DNA from: Pseudoalteromonas luteoviolacea H33-S
Lineage (GTDB): Bacteria > Pseudomonadota > Gammaproteobacteria > Enterobacterales > Alteromonadaceae
Length of the DNA: 64,000 bases
Direction of reading: 5' to 3'
Assembly (NCBI RefSeq): GCF_001625695.1
Contig: NZ_AUXY01000056.1
Span: 124,001 to 188,000 of the forward strand
Part shown: positions 26,130 to 35,725 of the stretch, in pieces
Position numbering within the stretch: the stretch's first letter is position 1
Layout: every line of letters begins with the position of its first letter
Translations under genes and position numbers: made by a program
The notes under the pieces: model-generated
What the model saw: the letters and a program-made list of their open reading frames with translations, nothing else
What the model was told of the DNA's origin: nothing
Database searches by the model: none

Positions 26130-26149
26130 TAGGTTTGGACATTTACACT

Positions 26150-26170
26150 GGCGATGCAGTGTGCATCGCC
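26150..26170. terminator. Hairpin between convergent genes
   Basis: Perfect 9-bp inverted repeat GGCGATGCA / TGCATCGCC with a 3-base loop, 20 bases after the hydrolase-OsmC stop and 20 bases before the S9 peptidase stop on the other strand. There is no clear T-run on either side, so it is a candidate bidirectional terminator rather than a typical intrinsic one. Confidence 0.45.
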
Positions 26171-26189
26171 AAGTGAATATTGCAGCAAT

Positions 26190-28244
26190 TTATTTATCTT
26201 CAAGCCTATCTTTATACTTATCGAACCACCATAAGATATATTCTAACTTTTGCTGCAGGTACGAAGGTCTTGCTGTTAGCGCGTGGCTCATATGTGGCAT
26301 TCGCACCATGGCTGTATCAACGTCCTGTAACTTCAATGCTTGATAAAACTGCTCTGTTTCAGAAATGGGCGTGCGATAGTCTGCTTCTCCGGTGATTAAT
26401 AAGCTCGGTGTTTTGATGTTATTCATATATGTAATGGGTGAGTGCTTAAGATAATGCTCTGTGTTTTCCCACGGTTTTCCATTAAACCAGTACTTTGGAA
26501 ACATAGGATAAAAATCAGAGGTCAGCACAAAGCTATATAGGTTAACCGCCGGCTTCATAATCGCAGCCGCTGCAAACTGCTGTGTTTTACCCAACATCCA
26601 AGTGCCGATCATACCACCACCAGATCCGCCCATAATGTATTGCCTTGTTTCATCAATAAAGCCACGTTTAATCAAAGCGTCAATACCACTGATCAAATCT
26701 TCATGCTCATGATTAGGAAAGTTATTATGGATCAACTGAGCAAATTCATTGCCATACGAGTCGCTGCCTCTTGGGTTCATGTAAAGCACAACATACCCAC
26801 GGGCCGCCAACATTTGCAGCTCAGCAGTAAAGTGCGGGCCGTAGTTCGCCATAGGACCACCATGTATTTCTAATACCAATGGATACTTTTTAGATTTATC
26901 GAAATTGGGCGGATAGATCACCCAACCATGAATAGGCCTCTCATCATATTTTGATTTACTCCACAGCGCTTCCACTTGACCAAGCGTCACAGTATCTAAA
27001 AACTTACCATTAAAATCACTGAGTGTGCTGATCTTGCCCTCGCTCAACACAGCCAATTCTGGCGGCCTTTGAGTATTAGCGATAGGAAATGCAACCATAC
27101 CATTACTCGCCACATCAAACTCTCCTCCAGCGTATGGTCGACCAGAAGTCATGTTACCGAGCCTGTCAGTCAGCACTTTGAAATCACCAGCTAAACCGCT
27201 ATAACCTAGCTGCGTTTTTCCTTGGTCATCATAACTGAAATAGATGCCAGCACTATCGTGTCGCCACTGCAAACGCACCACACTTCTATCGAGCCCTGCG
27301 GTTAAAACAGACACTTTACCTGTCTTCAAGTCTTTTACATACAACTCTTTATTTTGATAAATCATGCCATTGTCATCATAACCCGTATAGGCAAGGTATC
27401 GGCCGTTAGGGGATACGGTCGGCATGTCATCGGGGCCATCACGTTCAACAACGCTTTTTATTGCACGGGTTTTTAAATCTAGATAATGTATATCTGTATT
27501 AAAGTGTGAAAACTCAGGATTGGCATAACGCTTTGCAGAAAAATAAATACCGCCCCCATCCTGTGCAAAGCTGATTTTTCCGCTATGACTGTGCTCGCCT
27601 TTTGTCAGCTGCTGAGGTACGCCCGCGGTAATCGATTGTAGAAAAATTTGGCTCGCTCCCGGCTTCAAATACCCTGCCCCATTTAAACGATACCGGTTCG
27701 ACTCAATCAATTTTGGCGCTGGGGCCCAGTTGGCATTATCTGGTTTGCCCTTCAATGGGATAGGTAGCGTCTTTGGCTGCTCAACAAACATGGTAAAAGC
27801 GACAGTTTGATTATCAGGTGACCATGTAAGATTACTTGGCATACTCGGGTACCATGATGAGTGATGAATATGACCCGTTTGAGTATCTTTAAAATTAATA
27901 CGTGCTCTGCCGTCTGTGACTGACACAAAAGCCAGTATATTTTGATTGGGGCTTAATACTGGTGCAAAGCTCGCATCCGATTGAATATCGATAGGTTGAA
28001 ATTTTTCTGTAGCCTGATGATAAACCCAAACATGACTAGTTTTTTGATCATTGACTCTATCAAACTGATTTTTAACGAAGTAAATATCATTGCTTACATT
28101 TGAGACATCTACCTGATCGACATATTTAAGTTCAAAGTAGTCTTCAGGTTGTAAATACTGTTCATTGGCTGCTTGCACAACATCAGTATTCAACGCACAG
28201 GTTGCTGCAACCCATATAGTTGCAATTACATTGGTTTTTTTCAT
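26190..28244 (-). CDS. Secreted S9-family peptidase (prolyl oligopeptidase/acylaminoacyl-peptidase type)
   Basis: 684 residues, with a cleavable signal peptide (MKKTNVIATIWVAATCAL, cut probably after VVQA). ATG preceded by AGGAGGAATAACT. Residues ~30-420 look like the beta-propeller (WDPs such as SPDNQTVAF, SPNGRYLAYTG). The C-terminal hydrolase has the nucleophile in MGGSGGGMIGTW (Ser ~541), the Asp in TGEADYRTP (~628) and the His in PHMSHAL (~660). The usual length for this family is ~650-700. It should act in the periplasm or outside, releasing peptides from N-termini. The gene has no operon partner here. Confidence 0.92.
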   Translation of the reverse strand: MKKTNVIATIWVAATCALNTDVVQAANEQYLQPEDYFELKYVDQVDVSNVSNDIYFVKNQFDRVNDQKTSHVWVYHQATEKFQPIDIQSDASFAPVLSPNQNILAFVSVTDGRARINFKDTQTGHIHHSSWYPSMPSNLTWSPDNQTVAFTMFVEQPKTLPIPLKGKPDNANWAPAPKLIESNRYRLNGAGYLKPGASQIFLQSITAGVPQQLTKGEHSHSGKISFAQDGGGIYFSAKRYANPEFSHFNTDIHYLDLKTRAIKSVVERDGPDDMPTVSPNGRYLAYTGYDDNGMIYQNKELYVKDLKTGKVSVLTAGLDRSVVRLQWRHDSAGIYFSYDDQGKTQLGYSGLAGDFKVLTDRLGNMTSGRPYAGGEFDVASNGMVAFPIANTQRPPELAVLSEGKISTLSDFNGKFLDTVTLGQVEALWSKSKYDERPIHGWVIYPPNFDKSKKYPLVLEIHGGPMANYGPHFTAELQMLAARGYVVLYMNPRGSDSYGNEFAQLIHNNFPNHEHEDLISGIDALIKRGFIDETRQYIMGGSGGGMIGTWMLGKTQQFAAAAIMKPAVNLYSFVLTSDFYPMFPKYWFNGKPWENTEHYLKHSPITYMNNIKTPSLLITGEADYRTPISETEQFYQALKLQDVDTAMVRMPHMSHALTARPSYLQQKLEYILWWFDKYKDRLEDK

Positions 28245-28481
28245 AGTTATTCCTCCTGTGCTTTCTTTGTATAACGACCAATACTATCCAGCCAGTGAAC
28301 AAACCCTTTTATCAGAAAACAGTCAGGAGAAATAAAAATTAAAAGATTATAAAACAGAAACTTAAACCACATGAAAAAGTAGGCCAAAGTGTAGACACAT
28401 CATCATGAAGTTAATTTTAAGTAGAATAATCAACCTCAGTAACTTCTAGAAACACCATGGTTGACCTTAGTACAAACCATA

Positions 28482-29014
28482 TTAGTCGAGGTTAAGTTGC
28501 GCTTCGTGCAAATCCAGCGGATAAACTGTAGATATTTTATCTTCTTTGGTACATTTTACAGCGACCTTATTTGTCCCTACAGCCGTGGAATATCGACAAG
28601 TAACAAATTGCGCCTTCATACCAAACTTACGTTTATAATCAGCAACCACTTTGTCTATTTGCTGTTGCATCTGAGGAGTTGCTTTCGCGTAAAGTGCATC
28701 ATAAAAATTGACCCACTCTTTAATACCTGACTCGGTGGCCACACCTAACCAACCCATACCAATTAATGTTGACTGCTCAACATGCTGGCCTTTTAAAAAC
28801 ATAAATGCCAAATAATACTGTGCATCTTTATAACCCCATGTAGCGAGTTCGCCAAGCGCCTCAAATGCCTCGGGATATGCTTTTTGATGGTAGAGCTTAA
28901 TGCCTTTTTTTCTTGCTTATGGATGGCATCAATATCTTTAATGATGGCACGATTAGATTGGCACGCAGGGAGTAGCGTGATCAATACAGCAAGAAGAAGT
29001 AACTTATGAATCAT
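28482..29014 (-). pseudogene. Lipoprotein gene split by a one-base frameshift in an A-run
   Basis: Two frames on the minus strand meet here: an N-terminal piece (28793-29014) with a lipobox-like start MIHKLLLLAVLITLLPACQS, and a C-terminal piece (28482-28811). The joining point is the run of seven T on the plus strand at 28905-28911. If one A were added to the run on the coding strand, the frame would continue as KKGIKLYHQKAYPEAFEAL and run on into LAFMFLKGQHV, giving one ~177-residue protein with a tetratricopeptide/Sel1-like helical middle. Either the gene is broken, it is phase-variable at this homopolymer, or the run is miscounted. Function unknown; an outer-membrane or periplasmic lipoprotein. 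Confidence 0.75.
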
Positions 29015-29123
29015 AATAAATACTCAGCTAACTTTGGCCATAAAACTTACAATTTAAGCAGGATAACTTGCTGCGATTAGGAGCGTAAAAGGGAATAAGC
29101 TGTAAAATTGAGGGATTTAAACT

Positions 29124-29156
29124 AAAAAAGCGGCGGGACACACCCCCACCGCTTTA
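29124..29156 (-). terminator. Rho-independent terminator of the ivd operon
   Basis: On the minus strand AAAGCGG...CCGCTTT pairs across a GC-rich stem and is followed by a run of T (29124-29129 read as AAAAAA on plus). It lies about 105 bases after the stop of the last operon gene (29261). Confidence 0.8.
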
Positions 29157-29260
29157 TTCAACACACTCTCTTCTTTCGAAGATAAAGGAACATAAGTATG
29201 CGAATACTTTGAATATTAACGATATTTTATTACAAAACAACGAAAATATCCGATATTTTT

Positions 29261-30022
29261 TTAAAGTCGAATACCACCGTCAATTTCGACGACACGACCG
29301 GTAAAGAACTCATTTTCAATAATATATTGTGCAGTATGGGCAATTTCTTGCGCTTCACCCAAACGGCCAACTGGCTTCATTTTAACCAAGCGGTCTTTTG
29401 CTTCTGGCTTCATCGCATCCGTCATCTTAGTACGGATAACACCTGGCGCAATAGCGCCGACACGAATGCCATAACGACCTAGCTCTTTTGCCCATGTTGT
29501 CGTCATTGCCACAACACCAGCTTTTGCAGCTGAGTAATTAGTTTGGCCAATGTTACCAGCACGCGCCACACTCGACATGTTAATAATCACGCCACCTTGA
29601 TCTGCCTCAATCATTTTAACAGCCGCTTCGCGACCACATAGGAATACACCTGTAAGATTGACATCCATCAGTGATTGGAACTGATCAAGCGACATTTTAT
29701 TAATCACTTCACCTTCTTTGACTTTAACAAATAAGCCATCACGTAAAATACCCGCATTGTTGATAAGCACAGATAGCGAGCCAAAGTCTTGTACAATTTT
29801 ATCAAATACTTCTTCTACGTTGCTTTCAATACTGACATTTGCAACGTAAGTTCTAACGGTTACATCAAATTGGCTAAGCTCCTCAACTGCTGCATGCAAC
29901 ACTTCTTCTTGCATGTCTACAAGCGCAAGATTTGCACCTAAGCTCGCCATTTTATGTGCCATAGCAAGACCTAAACCTTGCGCGCCCCCAGTAATAACAA
30001 CCGTTTTATTTTCTACATTCAT
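29261..30022 (-). CDS. 3-hydroxyacyl-CoA dehydrogenase, SDR type (ivdG-like)
   Basis: 253 residues, ATG start. SDR motifs: [12 protein letters not shown] (~12), NNAGIL (~90), catalytic Ser in NMSSVARAG and [12 protein letters not shown], ending [10 protein letters not shown]. The last of seven genes in the branched-chain operon; in Shewanella-type operons this position is ivdG, a 3-hydroxy-2-methylbutyryl-CoA dehydrogenase of isoleucine catabolism. Substrate assigned from position; SDR call is certain. It lies 24 bases from mmsB and ends before the operon terminator. Confidence 0.9.
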   Translation of the reverse strand: MNVENKTVVITGGAQGLGLAMAHKMASLGANLALVDMQEEVLHAAVEELSQFDVTVRTYVANVSIESNVEEVFDKIVQDFGSLSVLINNAGILRDGLFVKVKEGEVINKMSLDQFQSLMDVNLTGVFLCGREAAVKMIEADQGGVIINMSSVARAGNIGQTNYSAAKAGVVAMTTTWAKELGRYGIRVGAIAPGVIRTKMTDAMKPEAKDRLVKMKPVGRLGEAQEIAHTAQYIIENEFFTGRVVEIDGGIRL

Positions 30023-30046
30023 AATTAAATTTTAAACCTTTACGTT

Positions 30047-30937
30047 TTAAGACTTTTCAGAGAAAAGTTTAAATATCGCACTAAAATCTTCCGACCCTTT
30101 GCCTTGATTTTGCATCAGGTTATACAGATTTTTCGCCAGTGCGCCCATTGGGGTGGCTGAATTTGTCTGCTGAGCGGCCTGCATTGCAAGTCCTAAGTCT
30201 TTTGCCATCAAATCCACCATGAAACCCGGTTTGTACTCATTTGAAGAAGGCACATTGTCCAGTACATTCGGGCATGGGTTATACACTTCAAGTGTCCAAT
30301 TGCGCCCAGAGCTATTGAGCATGATTTCGCTCAATACTTTGGGATCTAAGCCGTGATCTACACCCATTTGGAGTGCTTCGCTGGTCCCTGCCATTAAAAT
30401 TGACAGCAGCATATTATTACAAATTTTTGCGACCTGCCCGGCACCTATGTCCCCAGCGTGATAGATATTTTTACCCATATCTTTCAACACTGTGTGCGCT
30501 TTGGCAAATTCTTCGTCGCGTCCACCAACAATGAAAGTCAACGTCCCAGCAGCGGCCCCTGCCACACCCCCAGACACTGGTGCATCAACAAAAGATACGC
30601 CCGCATTTGCCAGTGTTTTACCAACAAACTGAGCAGACTCTGCATCTATTGTCGAACAGTCAATAACCAGTGCCGACTTACTAAGGTAGTTGATTAATCC
30701 ATCTTCGCCAGTATAAATTGAGCGAACATGTTTGCCCGCAGGCAGCATGCTGATCACAAAGTCTGCGCCTGCGCAGGTATCAGATACTTTCTTAGCGGCA
30801 CTAGCACCTTGCTCAACTAATTGATTTACAACTTGTTCATTTAAATCAAATACAGTGACATCGTGACCTGCTTTAACTAAGTTTGCGGCCATTGGGCCAC
30901 CCATATTACCTAGGCCAATAAATCCAACTTTTGCCAT
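30047..30937 (-). CDS. mmsB: 3-hydroxyisobutyrate dehydrogenase
   Basis: 296 residues, typical for the family. N-terminal NAD site GFIGLGNMGGPMAANLVKAG, substrate motif FVDAPVSGGVAGAAAGTLTF, and the catalytic Lys in GAGQVAKICNNMLL. It oxidises 3-hydroxyisobutyrate to methylmalonate semialdehyde in valine breakdown, the product then used by mmsA in the same operon. It is 10 bases downstream of the hydroxyisobutyryl-CoA hydrolase gene that supplies its substrate. Confidence 0.95.
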   Translation of the reverse strand: MAKVGFIGLGNMGGPMAANLVKAGHDVTVFDLNEQVVNQLVEQGASAAKKVSDTCAGADFVISMLPAGKHVRSIYTGEDGLINYLSKSALVIDCSTIDAESAQFVGKTLANAGVSFVDAPVSGGVAGAAAGTLTFIVGGRDEEFAKAHTVLKDMGKNIYHAGDIGAGQVAKICNNMLLSILMAGTSEALQMGVDHGLDPKVLSEIMLNSSGRNWTLEVYNPCPNVLDNVPSSNEYKPGFMVDLMAKDLGLAMQAAQQTNSATPMGALAKNLYNLMQNQGKGSEDFSAIFKLFSEKS

Positions 30938-30947
30938 TTTTATTTCC

Positions 30948-32087
30948 TTACATACTTGCTAATGGGTGGTTTTCATCATCCCACTTTGGTACAAAAAAGC
31001 CGTCAACCACCTTGCTATCAACCTCAGCAATTGATTTAAAGTGCCAATTTGGTTTGCCGTCTTTATCAATTAACAGTGCACGCACACCTTCTTGAAATTC
31101 ACCGACCTCACCACAGTGAACGGACATATTAAGCTCTTGTGAAAAACAGGCTTTTAACGATTGACCAGCAAGGCGTTTAAGTTGCTCACTGACCAGCACG
31201 GCACTTAAAGGAGAACCATGTTTTAAACCTGCTTGGGCCTTGCTAAGCCACTTATTATCGCTGCTATCCATTGACAATATATGATCAACTTGCACAGCTA
31301 AATCAGCATGCTCCACTAACTTCTTAATGTCTTTTGCAAGTGGCTTGATTGCACTGTTTGGCAATGAATGTGCGCCCTCTTCTATCGATAATAGAAGCTG
31401 CGTCAACTTATCATGGTTGAGCACATTCGTTTTGCCCCAGTTCACTTCACTTAAGTTATGAAGCAAAATATCAAAATGATCCGCATTAATGAAATGATCA
31501 GCTAACCCGACAAACTTCGCATCATTGGCATTCACAGAGGCGCCTGTTAAACCTAAAAATAGGCCAACGCCCTCTGGCATTTTGTTAAGGAAATACGAGC
31601 CACCTACATCAGGATATAAACCTATGGTAATTTCAGGCATCGCAATACGAGATGTCTCAGTAACCACGCGGTGACTCGCCCCTGCCATTAAGCCAAGGCC
31701 GCCCCCCATAATGATACCGTTACCCCATAAAAGGATAGGCTTGTCATAATTATGGATTTGATAATCTAGGCGGTACTCTTCGCTAAAGAAGGTTTCCAAG
31801 TAATTATTGTCATCGTCAGCAGCCATCGCTTTGTACAGGCTAACAACATCACCGCCTGCGCAAAATGCCTTCTCGCCAGCGCCTTTAAGCACGACCATAG
31901 CAATGCTGTCATCTGCCGACCATTCGCTTAACTGCGGCGCAAGTAAACGGATCATATCTAAGTTAAGCGCATTCAACGCTTTTGGCGCATTTAAGGTCGC
32001 AACGGCGACCTTCATGTCGTTATTACAGTGCGCCAATTGGAACACGACTGGCGCGTCTTCTTGGTTTAGTAACTGTAATTCAACCAT
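30948..32087 (-). CDS. 3-hydroxyisobutyryl-CoA hydrolase
   Basis: About 379 residues from the ATG at 32087, which overlaps the stop of the preceding gene as TAATG; a GTG frame from 32102 is less likely. It is a crotonase-fold protein, longer than ordinary enoyl-CoA hydratases, with the oxyanion site KGAGEKAFCAGGDVVSLY, GNGIIMGGGLGLMAGASH, and PEITIGLYPDVGGSYFLNKM (Glu and Asp) typical of HIBCH. The C-terminal FKSIAEVDSKVVDGFF also fits. It frees 3-hydroxyisobutyrate from its CoA ester in valine degradation. In Shewanella-type operons this is ivdE. Confidence 0.93.
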   Translation of the reverse strand: MVELQLLNQEDAPVVFQLAHCNNDMKVAVATLNAPKALNALNLDMIRLLAPQLSEWSADDSIAMVVLKGAGEKAFCAGGDVVSLYKAMAADDDNNYLETFFSEEYRLDYQIHNYDKPILLWGNGIIMGGGLGLMAGASHRVVTETSRIAMPEITIGLYPDVGGSYFLNKMPEGVGLFLGLTGASVNANDAKFVGLADHFINADHFDILLHNLSEVNWGKTNVLNHDKLTQLLLSIEEGAHSLPNSAIKPLAKDIKKLVEHADLAVQVDHILSMDSSDNKWLSKAQAGLKHGSPLSAVLVSEQLKRLAGQSLKACFSQELNMSVHCGEVGEFQEGVRALLIDKDGKPNWHFKSIAEVDSKVVDGFFVPKWDDENHPLASM

Positions 32088-32863
32088 TAGCCATTCACCC
32101 AATTTGCTTTGCGTTTCTCTAAGAATGCGTTTACGCCTTCTTTTTGATCTTGTGTATCAAATAATGTCACGAACAATTCGCGCTCAAGCGGCAGTGCACT
32201 GTCAATCGTGCCTGAACGACCTTTTTGAATAAGTGACTTACACGCCGTAACCGCTACAGGGCTTTGATCTTCCACTTTTGCAGCAAGTTCCAGCGCAGCT
32301 TCTAGAGCTTGCCCCTGCTCTACCACTTCTTCAACTAAGCCAATCTTCTCTGCTTTGTCAGCTTTAAGACGCTCACCGCATAAAATCATACGCTTCGCCC
32401 AACCTTCACCAACCAGCCAAGATAGGTTTTGTGTGCCACCAGCACAAGGAAGCAGACCAACCTTTGCTTCAGGTAGTGCCATTTGAGCTTGTGCTTCAGC
32501 AATACGAATATCACACGCCAACGCCACCTCTAAACCGCCGCCCATTGCAAAGCCATTGATGGCCGCAATTGATACACCACGGAAGTTGCTCAGTGTTTCG
32601 AATGCTTCACCAAAGACACGCGACATATCGGCAGCGACGCCTTTGTCACCATCTGCGAATACATTTAAATCAGCACCCGCTGAGAAGAACTTCTCACCTT
32701 CGCCGGTAATTACAAGCGAGTAGATTTCTTTATCCGTGTTTAATTCGTTTACCAGCTCTTTTAAGCCAACTAGCGTGTCACGTGTCCACGTGTTTGCAGG
32801 TGGATTAGACATAGTAACAATTGCAGTGTGACCACGTTTTTCAAGTTTTAATTGTGCAGACAT
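32087..32863 (-). CDS. Enoyl-CoA hydratase of valine/isoleucine degradation
   Basis: 258 residues. Crotonase fold with FFSAGADLNVFADGD, GFAMGGGLEVALACDIRIA and the catalytic Glu pair region ALPEAKVGLLPCAGGTQNL. Hydrates methacrylyl-CoA or tiglyl-CoA, the products of the neighbouring acyl-CoA dehydrogenase. It starts 12 bases after that gene and its stop overlaps the start of the hydrolase gene. In Shewanella-type operons this is ivdD. Confidence 0.92.
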   Translation of the reverse strand: MSAQLKLEKRGHTAIVTMSNPPANTWTRDTLVGLKELVNELNTDKEIYSLVITGEGEKFFSAGADLNVFADGDKGVAADMSRVFGEAFETLSNFRGVSIAAINGFAMGGGLEVALACDIRIAEAQAQMALPEAKVGLLPCAGGTQNLSWLVGEGWAKRMILCGERLKADKAEKIGLVEEVVEQGQALEAALELAAKVEDQSPVAVTACKSLIQKGRSGTIDSALPLERELFVTLFDTQDQKEGVNAFLEKRKANWVNG

Positions 32864-32874
32864 TTATTTGCTCC

Positions 32875-34032
32875 TTATAAAACGCTTGCAGCGCCTTCGG
32901 CTAAAATTCGACGGGCAATGATCACACGCATGATCTCGTTAGTGCCCTCTAAGATTTGGTGAACGCGCACATCACGTAAATGGCGCTCAAGTGGGTATTC
33001 TTTGATATAACCATAACCACCGTGGATCTGTAGTGCATCATCACACACCTTTGTGCCTACATCTGTCGCAAAACGTTTTGCCATCGCACAGTAAGTGGTT
33101 TTCTCCGGGTCATTGCTATCTAGTTTAAACGCTGCCAAGCGAACCATTTGGCGCGCAGCAACTAGCTCAGTGTTCATGTCAGCAATTTTAAATTGCAGTG
33201 CTTGGAATGCAGCCAAAGGTTTACCAAACTGCTGACGCTCCTGCATATACTCTTTTGCTGTATTCAGTGCTTGCTGCGCAGTACCAATAGAGCATGTGGC
33301 AATATTAATACGACCGCCATCTAGACCCTGCATCGCAAATTTAAAGCCTTCGCCTTCTTTACCCATTAGGTTAGCTGCTGGAATTCTGACATCTTCAAAG
33401 GTAATTAAACGTGTTGGCTGTGCATTCCAGCCCATTTTCTCTTCGGCTTTACCATAAATCACGCCAGCCGCACCCGCTGGGACAACAAATGCAGAGATCC
33501 CTTTAGGGCCTTCTTCGCCAGTACGTGCCATAACAACTAATACGTCTGTTTCACCTGCACCAGAGATAAACATTTTTGAGCCATTTAAGACATACTCATC
33601 ACCTTCAAGCACCGCTTTTGTTTTAAGTGACGCCGCATCAGAACCTGAACCTGGTTCGGTTAAGCAATAGGATGCTAATAATTCACCCATTACCAGCTGG
33701 TCCATATATTGGCTCTTCACCGCATCAGTACCAAAACTGGCGATCATCCAAGTTGCCATATTGTGGATAGTCAACATCGCTGTCGTCGCGGTACAGCCCA
33801 TAGACAGCTGCTCAAAGATAATGCTTGAATCTAGGCGAGATAGACCTAGGCCACCCGCTTCTTCTGGTGTGTATAAGCCGCAAAAACCCAACTCACCCGC
33901 TTGTTTAATTACATCTTTAGGAAAAATATGCTCCTGATCCCAGCGCGCAGCATTTGGCGCAAGTTCAGTCATAGCGAATTGGTAAGCGGTTTCGGCGAAT
34001 GCCTGTTGATCTTCATTCAGATTAAAGTCCAT
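32875..34032 (-). CDS. Acyl-CoA dehydrogenase (isobutyryl/2-methylbutyryl-CoA type)
   Basis: About 385 residues from the ATG at 34032 (MDFNLNEDQQAFAETA), preceded by AGAGAGGTC; the frame from 34059 would include that site. FAD-linked family motifs are YCLTEPGSGSDAASLKTKA and MFISGAGETDVLVVMA; the catalytic Glu is in HQILEGTNEIMRVI near the C-terminus, where short-branched and isobutyryl-CoA dehydrogenases have it. In Shewanella-type operons this is ivdC. It stands after a hairpin (34121-34146) that separates it from mmsA, so it may be less transcribed than the first two genes of the operon. Confidence 0.93.
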   Translation of the reverse strand: MDFNLNEDQQAFAETAYQFAMTELAPNAARWDQEHIFPKDVIKQAGELGFCGLYTPEEAGGLGLSRLDSSIIFEQLSMGCTATTAMLTIHNMATWMIASFGTDAVKSQYMDQLVMGELLASYCLTEPGSGSDAASLKTKAVLEGDEYVLNGSKMFISGAGETDVLVVMARTGEEGPKGISAFVVPAGAAGVIYGKAEEKMGWNAQPTRLITFEDVRIPAANLMGKEGEGFKFAMQGLDGGRINIATCSIGTAQQALNTAKEYMQERQQFGKPLAAFQALQFKIADMNTELVAARQMVRLAAFKLDSNDPEKTTYCAMAKRFATDVGTKVCDDALQIHGGYGYIKEYPLERHLRDVRVHQILEGTNEIMRVIIARRILAEGAASVL

Positions 34033-34120
34033 AAAAGACCTCTCTTGTTGTCGTATCAAGCGATTTTCATCACTTGTTTTTATTCTTGTTGCACCTGATC
34101 TGCGTCAGGCGGTACTACTA

Positions 34121-34146
34121 AAAGCCCAGCATAGGTACTGGGCTTT
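34121..34146 (-). terminator. Intra-operon terminator-like hairpin after mmsA
   Basis: Perfect 9-bp inverted repeat AAAGCCCAG / CTGGGCTTT with an 8-base loop, 15 bases past the mmsA stop on the minus strand, followed by TTAGTAG rather than a long T-run. It stands before the acyl-CoA dehydrogenase gene, so it is probably a partial terminator that tunes the rest of the ivd operon. Confidence 0.65.
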
Positions 34147-34160
34147 GGAAATATATTGGA

Positions 34161-35651
34161 TTAACGTAAGTTAATGCTCATATTAGGGCCGGTTACCGCT
34201 TCATCAGCAAACCAGCGAGATGTGATAGTCTTCGTCTCTGTGTAGAAACGAACACCTTGTTTACCATACGTGTGCACATCACCGTAGAAAGAGTTTTTCC
34301 ACCCCGTGAATGAGAAGAAAGGAAGTGGCACAGGAATAGGAATATTAATACCAACCTGACCTACTTGAATTTCTTGTTGGAATTTACGAGCAGCAGCGCC
34401 GCTTGCTGTGAATAACGATACACCGTTACCATACGGGCTGTTATTAACCAGCGTGATTGCTTCTTCAAGCGTATCAACAAACACACAATTTAATACTGGA
34501 CCAAAGATCTCTTCTTTGTAAATGTCCATGTCTGTTGTCACATTGGTAAATAGTGTTGGGCCTACCCAGTTACCGTTTTCATAACCTTCCACGGTAAAGT
34601 TAGAGCCATCAAGTAAACAAGTTGCACCTTGCTCTTTGCCCGATTCAATCAAAGACAGAATACGCGCTTTTGCCGCTGCTGACGTTTGTGGGCCGTACGC
34701 AGCTTCCGGATCATTCCACACACCCGGACGCACTTTTTCAAGGCCCGCTTTTAAGTCATCAACCCACTCTTGTGATTTGCCGACAAATACAGCAACTGAA
34801 ATACCCATACAACGCTGGCCAGCAGCACCCACTGATGCACCAACAAGGTTATTAATTGTTTGCTCTTTGCTCGCGTCAGGCATAATTACCATGTGGTTTT
34901 TAGCACCTACACAAGCTTGGACACGTTTAAGGTTTTCCGTGCCTTTACTATAAATGTATTGACCAACACCACACGAACCAACAAATGAGACCGCGCGGAT
35001 CTCTGGAGCTTCTAAAATCTGGTCAACTTGATCTTTGCCACCGTGCACAACCTGTAACACCCCTTTTGGCGCACCGGCTTCCTCGAATAGTTCTACTAAG
35101 CGCATTGGTGTTAGTGGATCTTGCTCTGATGGTTTTAGTACAAATGTATTTCCGCATACAATCGCCATTGGGAACATCCAAAGTGGGATCATTGCAGGAA
35201 AGTTAAATGGCGTGATACCCGCACATACACCAAGCGGTTGAATGTATGAATATGTATCAATGTTGCGTGCTACATTTTCAACGGTTTCACCCATCATCAT
35301 AGCTGGCGCATTAGCTGCTTGCTCAACTACTTCAATACCGCGCCAAACATCGCCTTTGGCATCTTCGAATGTTTTGCCAAGCTCATGACAAATGATGGTT
35401 GCGATTTCTTCTTGGTGCTCTTTTAATAATGCAGCATAGCGCATCATGATACGTGCACGCTCAGGTACAGGGACATTCTTCCAAGTTTGGAACGCCTCTT
35501 GTGCTGAATTAATAGCGGCTTGTACTTCTTGTGACGTAGCGCAAGGTACCTGTGCAAGGACTTCTTGATTTGCTGGATTAACAACGTCTAACCATTTGTC
35601 AGACTGCGACTGTGTGAATTCACCGTTGATGTATAATGGTACCTGGTGCAT
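34161..35651 (-). CDS. mmsA: Methylmalonate-semialdehyde dehydrogenase (CoA-acylating)
   Basis: 496 residues, usual for the family. NAD and substrate motifs are [33 protein letters not shown] and [17 protein letters not shown]; the catalytic Cys is in [17 protein letters not shown]. The motif [15 protein letters not shown] is characteristic of MmsA. It converts methylmalonate semialdehyde to propionyl-CoA at the end of valine breakdown. It is the second gene of the ivd operon (ivdB position), with hairpins in both flanking gaps. Confidence 0.96.
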   Translation of the reverse strand: MHQVPLYINGEFTQSQSDKWLDVVNPANQEVLAQVPCATSQEVQAAINSAQEAFQTWKNVPVPERARIMMRYAALLKEHQEEIATIICHELGKTFEDAKGDVWRGIEVVEQAANAPAMMMGETVENVARNIDTYSYIQPLGVCAGITPFNFPAMIPLWMFPMAIVCGNTFVLKPSEQDPLTPMRLVELFEEAGAPKGVLQVVHGGKDQVDQILEAPEIRAVSFVGSCGVGQYIYSKGTENLKRVQACVGAKNHMVIMPDASKEQTINNLVGASVGAAGQRCMGISVAVFVGKSQEWVDDLKAGLEKVRPGVWNDPEAAYGPQTSAAAKARILSLIESGKEQGATCLLDGSNFTVEGYENGNWVGPTLFTNVTTDMDIYKEEIFGPVLNCVFVDTLEEAITLVNNSPYGNGVSLFTASGAAARKFQQEIQVGQVGINIPIPVPLPFFSFTGWKNSFYGDVHTYGKQGVRFYTETKTITSRWFADEAVTGPNMSINLR

Positions 35652-35681
35652 TTTGCACTCCTCCCCAAAAAAACTGAAAGT

Positions 35682-35716
35682 AGCGCCGCGTTAGAAATTA
35701 GTATAAGTGCGGCGCT
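35682..35716 (-). repeat. GC-rich hairpin between thiolase and mmsA
   Basis: AGCGCCGC (35682-35689) and its reverse complement GCGGCGCT (35709-35716) enclose a 19-base loop in the 74-bp gap between the first two ivd genes. On the minus strand a T-run follows only about nine bases later, just before the mmsA ribosome site, so it may attenuate transcription or protect the message. Confidence 0.5.
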
Positions 35717-35725
35717 TTGACGATT

